64,000 bases of DNA from Halichondria panicea (Eukaryota; Porifera; Demospongiae; Suberitida; Halichondriidae): contig NC_087391.1 of assembly GCF_963675165.1 (NCBI RefSeq), positions 3,460,646-3,524,645 of the forward strand, written 5' to 3'. The notes under the pieces are model-generated. The model was given only the letters and a program-made list of their open reading frames with translations, had not been told where the DNA came from and searched no databases. Positions 21,901 through 30,083 of this stretch are shown here, in pieces (within the stretch, counting starts at the first letter, position 1; the number at the start of each line of letters is the position of its first letter). The translations under genes were made by a program, and so were the position numbers.

Positions 21901-23435
21901 TCTATCTGATGGCCTGACGAATCGATCTTCAAGGATAGAAGCCAGAGGATAGAAAGCTCTATTATTATAACCGTATATAATAGCACGAAATTTTCGAGGC
22001 ACTTACATTTCGTGGAATGGCCTCTAAAAGCATTTCGTTGCACAATGTTCGCGGAGTGACTGCCTGCCTTATAGCAGATAGTTCTAATTAAAGAACAATT
22101 TTCGTGGACTTAACTTTCGTGTAGGATTGCTAACACACGAAATCCGCAAAAATTAAGCCCCTCGAAATTTCGCGCTATACGGTATTGCATTTCCTGTTAA
22201 TGAATAATTGAAAAAGGGGTGGGATCAAGGTAGGGTGAGATGTCTCTAAAATAACGAGAGGTCGAGCAGTAAGTACAGTGTACGTGCATGCAGCTTTGCA
22301 GCTCTTTTCTGACTCAGCACTTTTCTGACTCTTGTAGCTAACAAACAGCTAGCGCTTTAGTGCAAGGCTAACTCATAAGTTGAATAGAAAGTTTATGCGC
22401 AGATGCTATATTAAAAAGATTCTGAAGAGACTGCAACAGCCTTTACTGTAAGTCAAACTAGCCATAACTCGAGAAAGAAGCTGTAGTTCGCAAATGCACT
22501 AATCAAAATCCAAGAGAACGTGGCTTGAAGCCTATAGAAGCTGTTAGTTTTCATCGCATTGCAACCGTTGAGCAGTTGCAGCTGGAACAGACACACACAC
22601 AGTCAGCTTTAGAAGTCAAACCATAGCCTCGATTCCAGGCCGCAAGAAACAATGTAAAGCGGCCTATAATCGAGGATATCGTAATACCTCGATTTAAAGC
22701 GACACTTTTGAAGTCAGAGATCGCTTCTTTTGGAGGTTGAAAAATTATATTGAAGTCCTGGTGTCGCATATTTAGAGGATCAAATCTAATTGGAGGTAAC
22801 TTTACAGAGTCTACTTGCCTCGATTTCAGGCCGCTTAAAAACACTGATTTTCCAGTGGGCTACAATCGAGGCTAGGGAGTGGCTACATTTACCTCTATTT
22901 AGAACGCGACATTAAAAAATAATTGTCAACGTAGCTGTTGCTACTTTTAGAGGTCAGAAAATTGCTGAAGCTCCTGGGTGTCACATATTTGGAGGGTCTC
23001 CTTAAATCGAGGCCTTACGGTAGTAGAGTAATCTCCAATTAGATGCGACCCTCTAAATATACGACACCAGGACGTCAACATAATTTTTCAACCTCCAAAA
23101 GAAACGACCTCTGGCTTCGTAATTATTTAAAAGTGTCGCCTTAAATCGAACTGATAAGTACGGTAGGATGCTCAAAAATACCAATAGCCTGGAATCAAGG
23201 CTACTGTGGCTACACTTGACTTCCACTGACACAAAAGGATAATGTTGTCTACACAGCGTTTGTTTCTAACGTCAAAAAATTTCAGGTTGACTCATTAGGG
23301 TCACTTTTCCGGTAAATCGTAGTGCCTGAGTATATAGTACTAGATCTAGTATGATTCTTGTGACTCACCTTCAACCCTAGGAGCTGTGGCATGAAACAGA
23401 AATGAATCACACTGTCCTTGATGAACTGCACTCAT
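2735..23435 (-). CDS. MTR: Methionine synthase (cobalamin-dependent), 26 exons, C-terminus outside window
   Basis: Transfers the methyl group of 5-methyl-tetrahydrofolate via methylcobalamin to homocysteine, giving methionine; cytosolic. Exons in transcript order: 23369-23435 (ATG 23433-23435), 21653-21763, 21502-21593, 19549-19638, 19421-19490, 17820-17912, 17663-17769, 17528-17587, 17364-17458, 16970-17070, 16858-16919, 15421-15488, 15291-15370, 15118-15230, 5010-5150, 4772-4957, 4539-4718, 4339-4455, 4080-4220, 3718-3807, 3574-3663, 3454-3507, 3205-3324, 3054-3154, 2931-2998, 2735-2855. All have GT/AG borders and agreeing phases, giving ~872 codons that align without gaps of note to animal MTR. 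Motifs: [18 protein letters not shown] and GGCCGSTP (zinc-binding Cys), [13 protein letters not shown] (pterin), GDVHDIGKN (the His that ligands cobalt). The ~1265-residue animal enzyme also has a SAM-binding activation domain; it is not found between 1 and 2734. One intron is ~10 kb and holds an antisense retrotransposon. Confidence 0.95.
5373..5565. repeat. MITE family C copy
   Basis: Terminal inverted repeats TAGCGGGTAATTTTCGTGGG at the left and the matching CACGAAAATTACCCGCTATA at the right. The interior holds more TTTTCACG/CGTGAAAA-like short palindromes. It lies in the 10-kb MTR intron. Confidence 0.8.
5619..6990 (+). repeat. Family A interspersed repeat, interrupted
   Basis: The head AAAGCACCGCTGGTGCTGAT with GCCTCGGTGG is at 5620; the body with CTACCAATAGCTAGCATTCT is near 6305; the tail with the CA repeat and ATACCTCACTGCGCAGCCGA ends near 6985. 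A partial family C copy (around 6535-6780, CCCGCTATATGGTAG) appears to sit inside it. Head and tail carry inverted versions of GATGCCTCGGTG, so it may be a TIR element rather than a SINE. Confidence 0.65.
6901..6950 (+). repeat. CA/CACG microsatellite
   Basis: CACGCACGCACACACG followed by an uninterrupted (CA)n run. It occupies the same position within family A as the CA tracts near 34903, 37464, 39788, 55546 and 61976. Confidence 0.9.
7618..7961 (-). repeat. Family A2 repeat, reverse orientation
   Basis: Begins with the tail ATTATGCCTCAAGGCATAGC and GCACGAAGGATACGGTAAAG, then a GT-rich tract, then the reverse complement of the body (GGCTTCTAGCCACGTTCTCT, GCTAGCTTTTTGTTAGCTAC). Related copies: 22240-22620, 59268-59391 and 61683-62037. 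Confidence 0.75.
8566..8784. repeat. MITE family B copy 1
   Basis: TACCGTATAGCGCGAAATTT at the left end is mirrored by GCGATTTCGCACTATACAGT at the right. The interior contains GGATTGGCCTCTAAAAGCC and GCAGGTAATTCTAATTAAAG. Near-identical copies lie at 21970-22185 and 39232-39459. Confidence 0.88.
9068..9475 (+). repeat. Element E, copy 1 (inverted copy at 20452-20972)
   Basis: Starts TACCGTACTCTACCGAGATT and runs through ACGCCCACCC, GTCGAAATTAAGCCCACC, ACAATGAATACATCAACATA and CTAGCTATATCTAGCTATAT. The reverse complement of this series occurs in order at 20600-20972 with only scattered differences. Confidence 0.8.
10360..10430 (+). repeat. Direct repeat upstream of the RT ORF
   Basis: The block AAGAGAGAGACCAATTTTTT followed by ATTTTCC occurs twice in succession. 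It may be part of the retrotransposon 5' untranslated region. The stretch 10276-10543 holds nothing else recognised except GACTGA short repeats near 10313. Confidence 0.7.
10544..13850 (+). pseudogene. Non-LTR retrotransposon pol: CXC-like, RT, zinc knuckle, restriction-like endonuclease; two frameshifts
   Basis: The first segment (10544-12001) starts with a Cys-rich motif, [15 protein letters not shown] then [10 protein letters not shown] (residues 3-30), which resembles CXC motifs. A Gln/Pro-rich stretch follows, made of two ~120-bp direct repeats (10680-10930). After that comes the N-terminal part of a reverse transcriptase. The second (11989-12420) continues the RT with FNSLNR and the catalytic YADD box at 12316-12327. 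The third (12363-13850) holds the RT thumb and a CACG...EHVLSC zinc knuckle (13205-13250). It ends with a restriction-like endonuclease region (RLDIAANG...YFDVRV, ~13400-13480), as in R2/R4-type elements. Reading frame moves from 2 to 1 near 11942 and from 1 to 3 near 12385-12405, so the copy is broken. The stop overlaps AATAAA; a poly(A) run follows at ~13970-13984. It is antisense to MTR and inside its largest intron. Confidence 0.88.
13987..14043. repeat. 57-bp hairpin directly after the retrotransposon poly(A)
   Basis: AAGTGGGCGTACA and TGTACGCCCACTT form an exact 13-bp stem around a 5-base loop (13994-14024). Outer bases AACCACGTAA and TTACGTTAGTGGTT also pair imperfectly. It could be a tiny palindromic element or part of the disrupted arm. 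Confidence 0.8.
14645..15117. other. MTR intron remainder
   Basis: Intron DNA between the long-TIR element and exon 14. I see a GCGCATGCGC-like palindrome near 14727 and no gene, RNA or full repeat. Confidence 0.5.
15489..16513. other. MTR intron 11, no gene seen
   Basis: Intron between exons 15421-15488 and 16858-16919. A GGACGACGTCGACGTCGG palindromic stretch lies near 15793, and an inverted CTCATTGGG-type motif occurs around. I recognise no coding exon or RNA gene. Confidence 0.5.
16514..16724. repeat. MITE family C copy
   Basis: TAGCAGGAAATTTTCGTGGG at the left is mirrored by CCCACAAAAATTACCCGCTA with TACGGTA at the right. It contains GCGTGGCTTACCAGAACGTA, also seen in the 5373 copy. 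Confidence 0.82.
17141..17337. repeat. 197-bp MITE with 7-bp target duplication, in MTR intron 9
   Basis: TIR CAAGGGCGTATGAGAGAAGA at the left end is mirrored by TCTTCTCTCATACGCCCTTG at the right end. TTATTAC occurs directly outside both ends (17134-17140 and 17338-17344). The right end lies 26 bp from the end of exon 17364-17458. No coding capacity. Confidence 0.88.
18382..18550. repeat. Small TIR element in MTR intron 5
   Basis: Left AGGGGCCAGACGAAGAGATA and right TTTCTCTTCGTCTGGCCCT are inverted matches about 170 bp apart. Flanking intron DNA (17913-18381 and 18551-19420) shows no gene or repeat that I recognise. Confidence 0.8.
19677..19706. repeat. G9...G6...C8 homopolymer cluster
   Basis: Nine G at 19677-19685 and six G at 19690-19695 are followed by eight C at 19699-19706. 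This allows a strong hairpin. It lies 39 bp upstream (in gene sense) of MTR exon 4, inside intron 3. Confidence 0.9.
19890..20245. repeat. Diverged ~85-bp tandem repeats (intron 3 of MTR)
   Basis: Repeated blocks of the form TTGCT(C/T)ACATC(A/G)GGCACACGT, AATTGAATT and GCAGCATACATA recur at ~20045, ~20130 and ~20215. Related sequence resumes at 20990-21370, so element E seems to have inserted into this repeat field. Confidence 0.6.
20452..20972 (-). mobile_element. Element E, copy 2
   Basis: Inverted relative to the 9068-9475 copy and apparently longer (~520 bp). It ends with CTCGGTAGAGTACGGTA. The left end has AATTACGCCCACCC, related to the GGGTGGGCGTAATCTCGG right end, suggesting short terminal inverted repeats. 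No ORF of note. Confidence 0.7.
21970..22185. repeat. MITE family B copy 2
   Basis: ACCGTATATAATAGCACGAA at the left, GAAATTTCGCGCTATACGGT at the right; the interior is nearly identical to the 8566 copy. It lies in MTR intron 1. Confidence 0.88.
22240..22620 (+). repeat. Family A2 repeat, tail lost
   Basis: Contains TGTAGCTAACAAACAGCTAG, ACTAGCCATAACTCGAGAAA and GCTGGAACAGACACACACAC as in the 61683 copy. The expected tail (CCGTATCCCTCGTGCGG) is replaced by the TIR element that starts at 22624. Confidence 0.7.
22624..23204. mobile_element. TAGCCTCGAT-type TIR element, 0.58 kb
   Basis: Left end TAGCCTCGATTCCAGGC, right end GCCTGGAATCAAGGCTA. Internal segments at ~22690-22800 and ~23035-23150 are also inverted copies of each other (CCTCCAAAAGAA, GACACCAGGAC). 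No coding capacity; inside MTR intron 1. Confidence 0.78.
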
Positions 23436-23692
23436 GTTGTCCAGAGCTAGCTAGCTCTGAGCTGAAGAAGACAAAAGCGTATATATCTCTACGTACGTAC
23501 GTCTTCACTGGACAGAAGAGAATTAATTATAAGGCCTGCTACCGACAGCTTGCGCATGCGCAAAATTAATTATTGAATGGTGGTAAAATGGTAGGCCCCC
23601 TCTGTAGCAGGATGAAAGTAGACTATAATTATCAAATAATTATAAATGTACTATACCTAGCCCTTAAAACATACAAAGTAACAAAATGGTTC

Positions 23693-25255
23693 TGCATGCA
23701 GTGGCGTAGGCAGAGGGGGGCTGACGGGGCTAGAGCTCCCCCCCTTTTGTGTTTCATCAACTCCAACGACCAGCTTGAATCACCTTGATCTGTCAATCTA
23801 TTCTGCACTGCACTGTACAGTGCAACAACCAAAGAGAGTAGATTTTTTTTTTGGTACACATTTTTTACATTTTGTGGCATATCTTCTAAAGTAAAAGTGA
23901 TATGATCTATTTGAGTGCAGGTACTGAAAGTTCAACTATTGGCGCTTCCATTGGACCACCACCTGTTACATCACATGACATCATCAGTATAAAATGGCTG
24001 TCTGAAGATGTGTACTTCCGAAAATATGTTAGGAATAGAAGTAGCTTATTTGTTTGAGTTAAGATCTGAAATTTGTTGTGCATGTACCTGAGTATATTGC
24101 TCATCTTTTGAGCTTCAACGGAAGTCTGGGCTACTAGTAAGTTCTGAGAAATACTGCATTTTGTTGTTTTTTGGTGGCAAATACGTTAGGAATACAACTT
24201 TCGATTTTATATTAGTTAAGGTCTGATTTTTGAGCAGCATGTACTACAATAGTGTACTTTTCATCTGCACTAACTTACAGGAGTTAGGCTAGCCTCTTCT
24301 TTGCTAGAGCGGCCCATCTTGTCAAAAACAGTGCTTTTTATGACTTTTGGGGCAATTTGGCTACGTAATAAGCTCAATTACCACGCCCCTGTGACACAGA
24401 ATGACCAACACCAACTGTGTTGCAGGTAGACATCACATGACCTTTGGATGTAGCAAATAACAACAAGATGATTTGTGATGTCACAAATCAATGAATATCA
24501 TTGCATACGTCAGCAAAAGTAGCAAAACGGAGCAAAATCACCATTTTTGACAAGAAGGGCTGCTCTAGCAAAGATGAGACTTGTCTAGCTCCTGTAAGTT
24601 AGTACAGATGAATTCTATGCTATTGTAGTACATGCTCCTCAAAAATCAGACCTTAACTAGCATAAAATCGAAAGTTGTATTCCTAACATATTTGCCACCA
24701 AAAAACAACAAAATTCAGTATTTCTCAGAACTTACTAGCAGCCCAGACTTCCGTTGAAGCTCAAAAGATGAGCAATATACTCAGGTACATACACAATAAA
24801 TTTCAGATCTTAACTCAAACAAATAAGCTACTTCTATTCCTAACATATTTTCGGAGGTACACATCTTCAGACAGCCATTTCATAGTGATGATGTGATATG
24901 ATGTAACAGGTGGTGGTCCAATGGAAGCGCCAATAATTGAACTTTCAGTACCTGCACTCAAATAGATCATATCACTTTTACTTCAGAAGATATGCCACAA
25001 AATGTGAAAAAAAATAATATAAAAAAAAATCTACTCTTTGGTTGTTGCACTGTACACGTAATTACTAATTACTAGAATGATGTCATTCAATGGAAATGTG
25101 GGCAGGGTCATCTACTGCGCATGCTTACTGCTGATGAAAAGTGATGACCTTTTTTTAGGTAAAATTCCAAGCTATTCAGCGCCTGCTCTGGCCCTGCTCA
25201 ATGGATTTGAGCCCTGCCCTTCCCAAAATCCTGGCTACGCCACTGGCATGCAATG
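23693..25255. mobile_element. GTGGCGTAG-type element split by a foldback element
   Basis: Left end GCATGCAGTGGCGTAGGCAG (23694). The right end CTGGCTACGCCACTGGCATGC is near 25250 and is its inverted counterpart. The interior of the element is interrupted at 23815-25055 by a foldback element. Upstream of the MTR start codon. Confidence 0.65.
23815..25055. mobile_element. Foldback element with ~500-bp arms
   Basis: Left arm ~23815-24320 and right arm ~24540-25055 are inverted copies. Both ends carry GTACAGTGCAACAACCAAAG or its mirror, and internal blocks such as CTTCCATTGGACCACCACCT and TGTTAGGAATAGAAGTAGC are found in both arms. The ~220-bp centre has no coding potential. Confidence 0.88.
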
Positions 25256-25442
25256 TGTTCAAGACAGTCATGGCAAAATTAATTATACGCCTAATAGACA
25301 CGAGTAGTCTAGGCCCTGATAAATCATGCTTTTTTTCACCCTATTCTAGACTTCTTGAAAATTTGCTTCATAAAAAATTATTCAAATCTGATTATTACAC
25401 AAAATTAAAATTAAGACGTAGACATAAACACAGTACACAACA

Positions 25443-25517
25443 TAGCCTCGATCCCAGGCCGAGTTTTCGCTTATAATTATAACGGTTAGGCGAACAACTA
25501 TATATGGATCGAGGCTA
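25443..25517. repeat. 75-bp miniature of the TAGCCTCGAT family
   Basis: Begins TAGCCTCGATCCCAGGCCGA and ends GGATCGAGGCTA. The inner TTATAACGGTTAGGCGAACA matches the end of the 31788-33829 element. Confidence 0.75.
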
Positions 25518-25667
25518 CACACAACGACACATGCAAGCCATAATTAATATATCTTGAAGTTGATCCACCTTAATAGGGTGCTTCTTGGTATAACTATTCC
25601 TTGCATTACATCATACTATTACACTGTGTATTACATCATAATCATAGTAATGCACAGTGTATAGGTA

Positions 25668-27347
25668 CATGTAGGTAGCACTGGTAATGTAGGTAATGCA
25701 GGTAATGTAGGTAACACTAGTAATGTAGGTAATGTAGGTAACACTGGTAATGTAGGTAATGTAGGTAATGTAGGTAACACTAGTAATGTAGGTAATGTAG
25801 GTAACACTGGTAATGTAGGTAATGTAGGTAATGTAGGTAACACTGGTAATGTAGGTAATGTAGGTAACACTGGTAATGTAGGTAATGTAGGTAACACTGG
25901 TAATGTAGGTAATGTAGGTAATGCAGGTAACACTGGTAATGTAGGTAGCATAGGTAATGTAGGTAACACTAGTAATGTAGGTAACACTGGTAATGTAGGT
26001 AACACCGGCAATGTAGGTAATGCAGGTAACACTGGTAATGTAGGTAATGCAGGTAACACTGGTAATGTAGGTAGCATAGGTAATGTAGGTAACACTGGTA
26101 ATGTAGGTAACACTGGTAATGCAGGTAACACGGGTAATGTAGGTAACACCGGTAATGTAGGTAATGCAGGTAACACGGGTAATGCAGGTAATGTAGGTAA
26201 CACTGGTAATGTAGGTAATGTAGGTAACACCGGTAATGCAGGTAACACTGGTAATGTAGGTAACACGGGTAATGTAGGTAACACGGATAATGTGGGTAAC
26301 ACGGGTAATGTAGGTAACACAGGTAATGTAGGTAACACTAGTTATGTACGTAATGTAGGTAATGTAGGTAACACGGGTAATGTAGGTAACGCGGGTAATG
26401 TAGGTAACACAGGTAATGTTGGTAATGTAGGTAACACAGGTAATGTAGGTAACACGGGTAATGTAGGTAACGCGGGTAATGTAGGTAACACAGGTAATGT
26501 TGGTAATGTAGGTAACACGGGTAATGTAGGTAACACTGGTAATGTAGGTAACACTGGTAATGTAGGTAACACGGGTAATGTAGGTAACACTGGTAATGTA
26601 GGTAACACGGGTAATGTATAGGTAACACTGGTAATGTAGGTAATGTAGGTAACACGGGTAATGTAGGTAACACAGGTAATGTAGGTAACACTAGTTATGT
26701 AGGTGATGTAGGTAATGTAGGTAACACGGGTAATGTAGGTAACACGGGTAATGTAGGTAACACAGGTAATGTAGGTAATGTAGGTAACACTGGTAATGCA
26801 GGTAACACGGGTAATGTAGGTAACACTAGTAACACGGGTAATGTAGGTAATGTAGGTAACACTAGTAACACGGGTAATGTAGGTAACACTGGTAATGTAG
26901 GTAACACGGGTAATGTAGGTAACACGGGTAATGTATAGGTAACACTGGTAGTGTAGGTAATGTAGGTAACACAGGTAATGTAGTTAACACGGGTAATGTA
27001 GGTAACACGGGTAATGTTGGTAGCACAGGTAATGTAGGTAATACAGGTAATGTAGGTAACACGGGTAATGTATAGGTAACACAGGTAATGTATAGGTAAC
27101 ACGGGTAATGTAGGTAACACGGGTAATGTATAGGTAACACAGGTAATGTAGGTAATGTAGGTAACACTGGTAATGCAGGTAACACGGGTAATGTAGGTAA
27201 CACTAGTAACACGGGTAATGTAGGTAATGTAGGTAACACTAGTAACACGGGTAATGTAGGTAACACAGGTAATGTAGGTAATACAGGTAATGTAGGTAAT
27301 ACAGGTAATGCAGGTAATGTAGGTAATGCAGGTAATGTATAGGTATA
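25668..27347 (+). repeat. 9-bp minisatellite, left array (~1.68 kb)
   Basis: Built from GGTAATGTA and GGTAACACN nonamers (N mostly T or G), most often alternating as GGTAATGTAGGTAACACT, with variants GGTAATGCA, GGTAGCATA and GGTAATGTATA. Because 9 is divisible by 3, frames stay open and give Leu-Pro-Thr or Gly-Asn-Val periodic ORFs on both strands that are not genes. Confidence 0.97.
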
Positions 27348-27514
27348 TAGATGTAATACTGATAGGATTTAGGTTGTAGCGGTGTGCATATCATGGTACG
27401 GTAAAGTTAAAATATGCATGCAGTGAATATTGATGAACACAACCTGAAACGACACAAATAACAATGAAGAATAGTGATTAAATAGTATATGGGTAGCTGT
27501 AAGTGTTTAATTTT
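27348..27514. other. Spacer between left array and transposon gene
   Basis: Unique AT-rich DNA forming the 3' flank of the minus-strand transposon gene remnant. Nothing else recognised. Confidence 0.5.
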
Positions 27515-28424
27515 CTACTGTCGCCTCGCCGTTTTCTTACGCGGTTCATCATCATCGTCATCTGTATCATCTCCACTGTCTGTACTGATGTCGTCATGAT
27601 GTGCCTCTTGCAGTGTGCATTTCAATTGCATTGTACACAGTTGTGTGAAAGTAGCTAGTGATTTGCGTCGGTGCAACAGGTACTTTGCAATATCACTTGA
27701 TGATTTTGGGCTAAGTTTCAGGCCTTGATCAGATGCAGTCAAAAGTGGGTATTATAGATGGATGATATAATGTCACTACTAGATTCTAGTTCATTTTCAG
27801 AGCAGTAAGATAAGATTGCTTCTAAAAGGAAGCACTCCAGCTTTGTAGGGGGTCCAGTCATAACTATTTCTTGCTTCTTTTCAGCAAAAGCAATACTTTT
27901 GGTGATTTCATGTTTCTGCCACTGGTGCTTGTGCCTGTTGCATTTTACTATTGTTTTTTAGGGTCTCTTAGCAATACTGTTGCTACAACTTTTGCAAACA
28001 CATTTTGCATGGCATCCCTCGCCTGCTTTTAAGCATGGGCATGATATTTTGGTTGTGCATTTGTACTTGATTTCACTGCAATGAGATCCTCCAGATTTGT
28101 CATTCTTACCACAAGTACAGGAAATCATATTCTCGGCATTACTTAGTTGTATACGTAGTGGCAGTGGAATCACACCATCAAAATGGCCTTGACCGTACTG
28201 ATTAAATGCAACCATTAATGGGATTGATACAAGTTGCACCTCAGGGGTGACACAGAAGAGTGTGTGATATGCCATGGAGGAGAATACAATAATTGGTATT
28301 CCTAATACATTGGATAGACATGTTAGCATCGTATCTCCCAATTGGCCTTGAAAAGTGGAGCGGTTTAAGAAGAGTTTTGCTTCTTTTTTAAGGTCAGTGC
28401 CTTCACACAAAAAAGGTTCATATC
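27515..28424 (-). pseudogene. OTU-like / CXC transposon protein, broken
   Basis: The first part (28424-27958) reads FLCEGTDLKKEAK, GDTMLTCLSNVLGIPIIVFS, then YGQGHFDGVIPLP, which looks like the C-terminal half of an OTU-like cysteine protease fold with the conserved G-H-(Y/F)-D. A cysteine cluster follows (CTCGK...HCS, KISCPCLKAGEGCHAKCVC, KSCSN), resembling a CXC/tesmin motif. A TAA at 27958-27960 interrupts the frame, but the same frame stays open for ~60 more codons. The tail then continues in another frame to 27515, ending in an Asp-rich basic tail (DDTDDDDDEPRKKTARRQ). The N-terminal half, where the catalytic Cys would be, is missing because the right minisatellite begins there. I assign no specific superfamily. 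Confidence 0.65.
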
Positions 28425-28846
28425 TATGTTACCTACATTACCAGTGTTACCTGCATTACCTACATTACCTGTGTTACCTGTGTTACCTACATTACCCGTG
28501 TTACCTACATTACCTGTGTTACCTACATTACCCGTGTTACCTACATTACCTACATTACCTAAATTACCTATATTACCTAAATTACCAGTGTTACATTACC
28601 CGTGTTACCTACATTACCAGTGTTACCTTACCCGTGTTACCTACATTACCTACATTACCAGTGTTACCTACATTACCTACATTACCCGTGTTACCTACAT
28701 TACCAGTGTTACCTACATTACCCGTGTTACCTACATTACCAGTGTTACCTACATTACCTACATTACCCGTGTTACCTACATTACCAGTGTTACCTACCTT
28801 ACCTACATTACCAGTGCCTTACCTACCTTATCTACATTACATAATG
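28424..28846 (-). repeat. 9-bp minisatellite, right array (inverted)
   Basis: The complement of the left array: TTACCTACATTACCAGTG and variants for ~420 bp. It is about four times shorter than the left array and abuts the 5' side of the transposon gene remnant. Confidence 0.97.
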
Positions 28847-28924
28847 TATATACAGGCTTATGATGTAATATACAGTGTAATAGTATGATGTAATGCAAGG
28901 AATAGTTATACCAAGAAGCACCCC

Positions 28925-29585
28925 TATATGGCGCGCCGTGTGTTTCAATAACAATGTCTGCATGTACATAGGCGAGTCCTGGTGTGAATATACCGAGATA
29001 GCATGCATGTGCAATGATCGCCTTATGCAGTGATCATGTCTGCACATGCAACCATTAGTCTCTGCGTGTGCAGTGATCATCCTTCAACGGAGATAAGCTT
29101 CCTTCTTGACTATAAGAGTTCCAGACGAAGTCTTAGGGCTAACAGCTTAAATCACATGCCCTCTGTCATTGTGAAATCTTTGAAAGAAACCTTTGACAAG
29201 GAGACATGATCACTGCATGTGCACAGACTAATGGTTGCATGTGCAGACATGATCACTGCACACGCAGAGACTAATGGTTGCATGTGCAGACATGATCACT
29301 GCATGTGCAGAGATTAATGGTTGCATGTGCAGACATGATCACTGCATGTGCAGAGATTAATGGTTGCATGTGCAGACATGATCACTGCATGTGCACAGAC
29401 TAATGGTTGCATGTGCAGACATGATCACTGCACACGCAGAGACTAATGGTTGCATGTGCAGACATGATCACTACATAAGGCGATCATTGCACGTGCATGC
29501 TATTTGGGTATATTCACACCAGGACACGCCTATGTACATGCAGACATTGTTATTTATTGAAACACATGGCGCGCCATACACCCCC
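28925..29585. mobile_element. TIR element with GGCGCGCC ends and 43-bp repeats
   Basis: The left arm (28925-29079) starts TATGGCGCGCCGTGTGTTTC. The right arm (~29425-29585) is its inverted copy, ending GAAACACATGGCGCGCCATA. Shared inner blocks: AATGTCTGCATGTACATAGG and GCAATGATCGCCTTATG. It touches the right end of the minisatellite element. Confidence 0.85.
29205..29462 (+). repeat. Six 43-bp tandem repeats
   Basis: Units start ATGATCACTGCA at 29205, 29248, 29291, 29334, 29377 and 29420, each with CTAATGG or TTAATGG TTGCATGTGCAGAC. Two alternating variants (CATGTGCA or CACACGCA) suggest higher-order duplication. The repeats are contiguous, with no unique spacers. The left arm carries one inverted unit. 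Confidence 0.93.
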
Positions 29586-30083
29586 TTATATAATTATTCA
29601 TGTACCTTCAGCCATTTTTGCCATGAGAACATCATTATGCAAAACTTAGTGTAATAATCTTTACCAAAATGGACATGTACCATATATACATAATTGATAA
29701 TACGCTGAATTTGGGGCAGTTGCTCAAAAGCATGCATAATAGCAGAAAAAAGAGCATAATTTGCCAGGGCCTAATTCTAGTCAAGGCTCATGAATAAATA
29801 TAACCTGAAGCGCTTCTATCTATTGCTACACACTACCGTACACCTATCTGCGCATGCGCAACCGAGGCGTGTGAGTTGAACCTTCTGCAGCTGATTTCTA
29901 TAATTATAAGCCAACACACATTCATATCTCCGAAATCCCTATCCCACAGAACCTGTCACATGTAAGATCCAATCTTAGTGAATCAGCATGACTACCGTGC
30001 CTACTCAAGGCGAATAACACATTAATATAATTATGTCCACATGTATAATTTATTGTATGACGCTGGTTAAACATAATAAATAA
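29586..30083 (-). other. MDN1 downstream region
   Basis: AATAAA on the minus strand at 30049-30054, 30 bp past the MDN1 stop, could be the poly(A) signal. A family A-like tail (TACCGTACACCTATCTGCGC then ATGCGCAACCGAGGC) lies at ~29830-29870. No gene seen. Confidence 0.5.

Larger units (their letters stand above)
15291..23435 (-). other. MTR: MTR exons 1-13: homocysteine-binding domain
   Basis: These exons encode residues 1 to about 365. The N-terminal barrel starts after a ~25-residue leader. It carries [13 protein letters not shown], then [90 protein letters not shown] and [11 protein letters not shown]. The three Cys of the last two motifs are the zinc site of the family. Intron 9 (17071-17363) holds a MITE that ends 26 bp from the exon. 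Confidence 0.93.
25573..28926. mobile_element. 3.35-kb TIR element whose arms are minisatellite arrays
   Basis: The outer ~67 bp of each end are inverted copies: TAGGGTGCTTCTTGGTATAA at 25574 and TTATACCAAGAAGCACCCCT ending at 28924, with CATTACATCATACTATTACA in both. Directly inside each end begins a 9-bp-unit minisatellite, in opposite orientation at the two ends (25668-27347 and 28424-28846). Between the arrays is a broken transposon-type gene on the minus strand. I infer one DNA element with array-bearing arms; no transposase domain is visible, so it may be non-autonomous or decayed. Confidence 0.75.

Noticed and set aside
25631-27266. Long periodic ORFs (Leu-Pro-Thr-Leu-Pro-Val on the minus strand, Gly-Asn-Val-Gly-Asn-Thr on the plus strand)
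   Set aside because: They arise because the minisatellite unit is 9 bp and lacks stops; several overlapping frames on both strands are open at once and no gene context is present.
28355-28888. Plus-strand ORFs of Cys/Tyr/Leu or Thr/Val repeats over the right array
   Set aside because: Same minisatellite effect in the inverted array; overlaps the transposon remnant on the other strand.
29205-29462. Regular 43-bp repeats considered as a CRISPR array
   Set aside because: Units are contiguous, without unique spacers, in an animal genome and derived from the arm of a TIR element.
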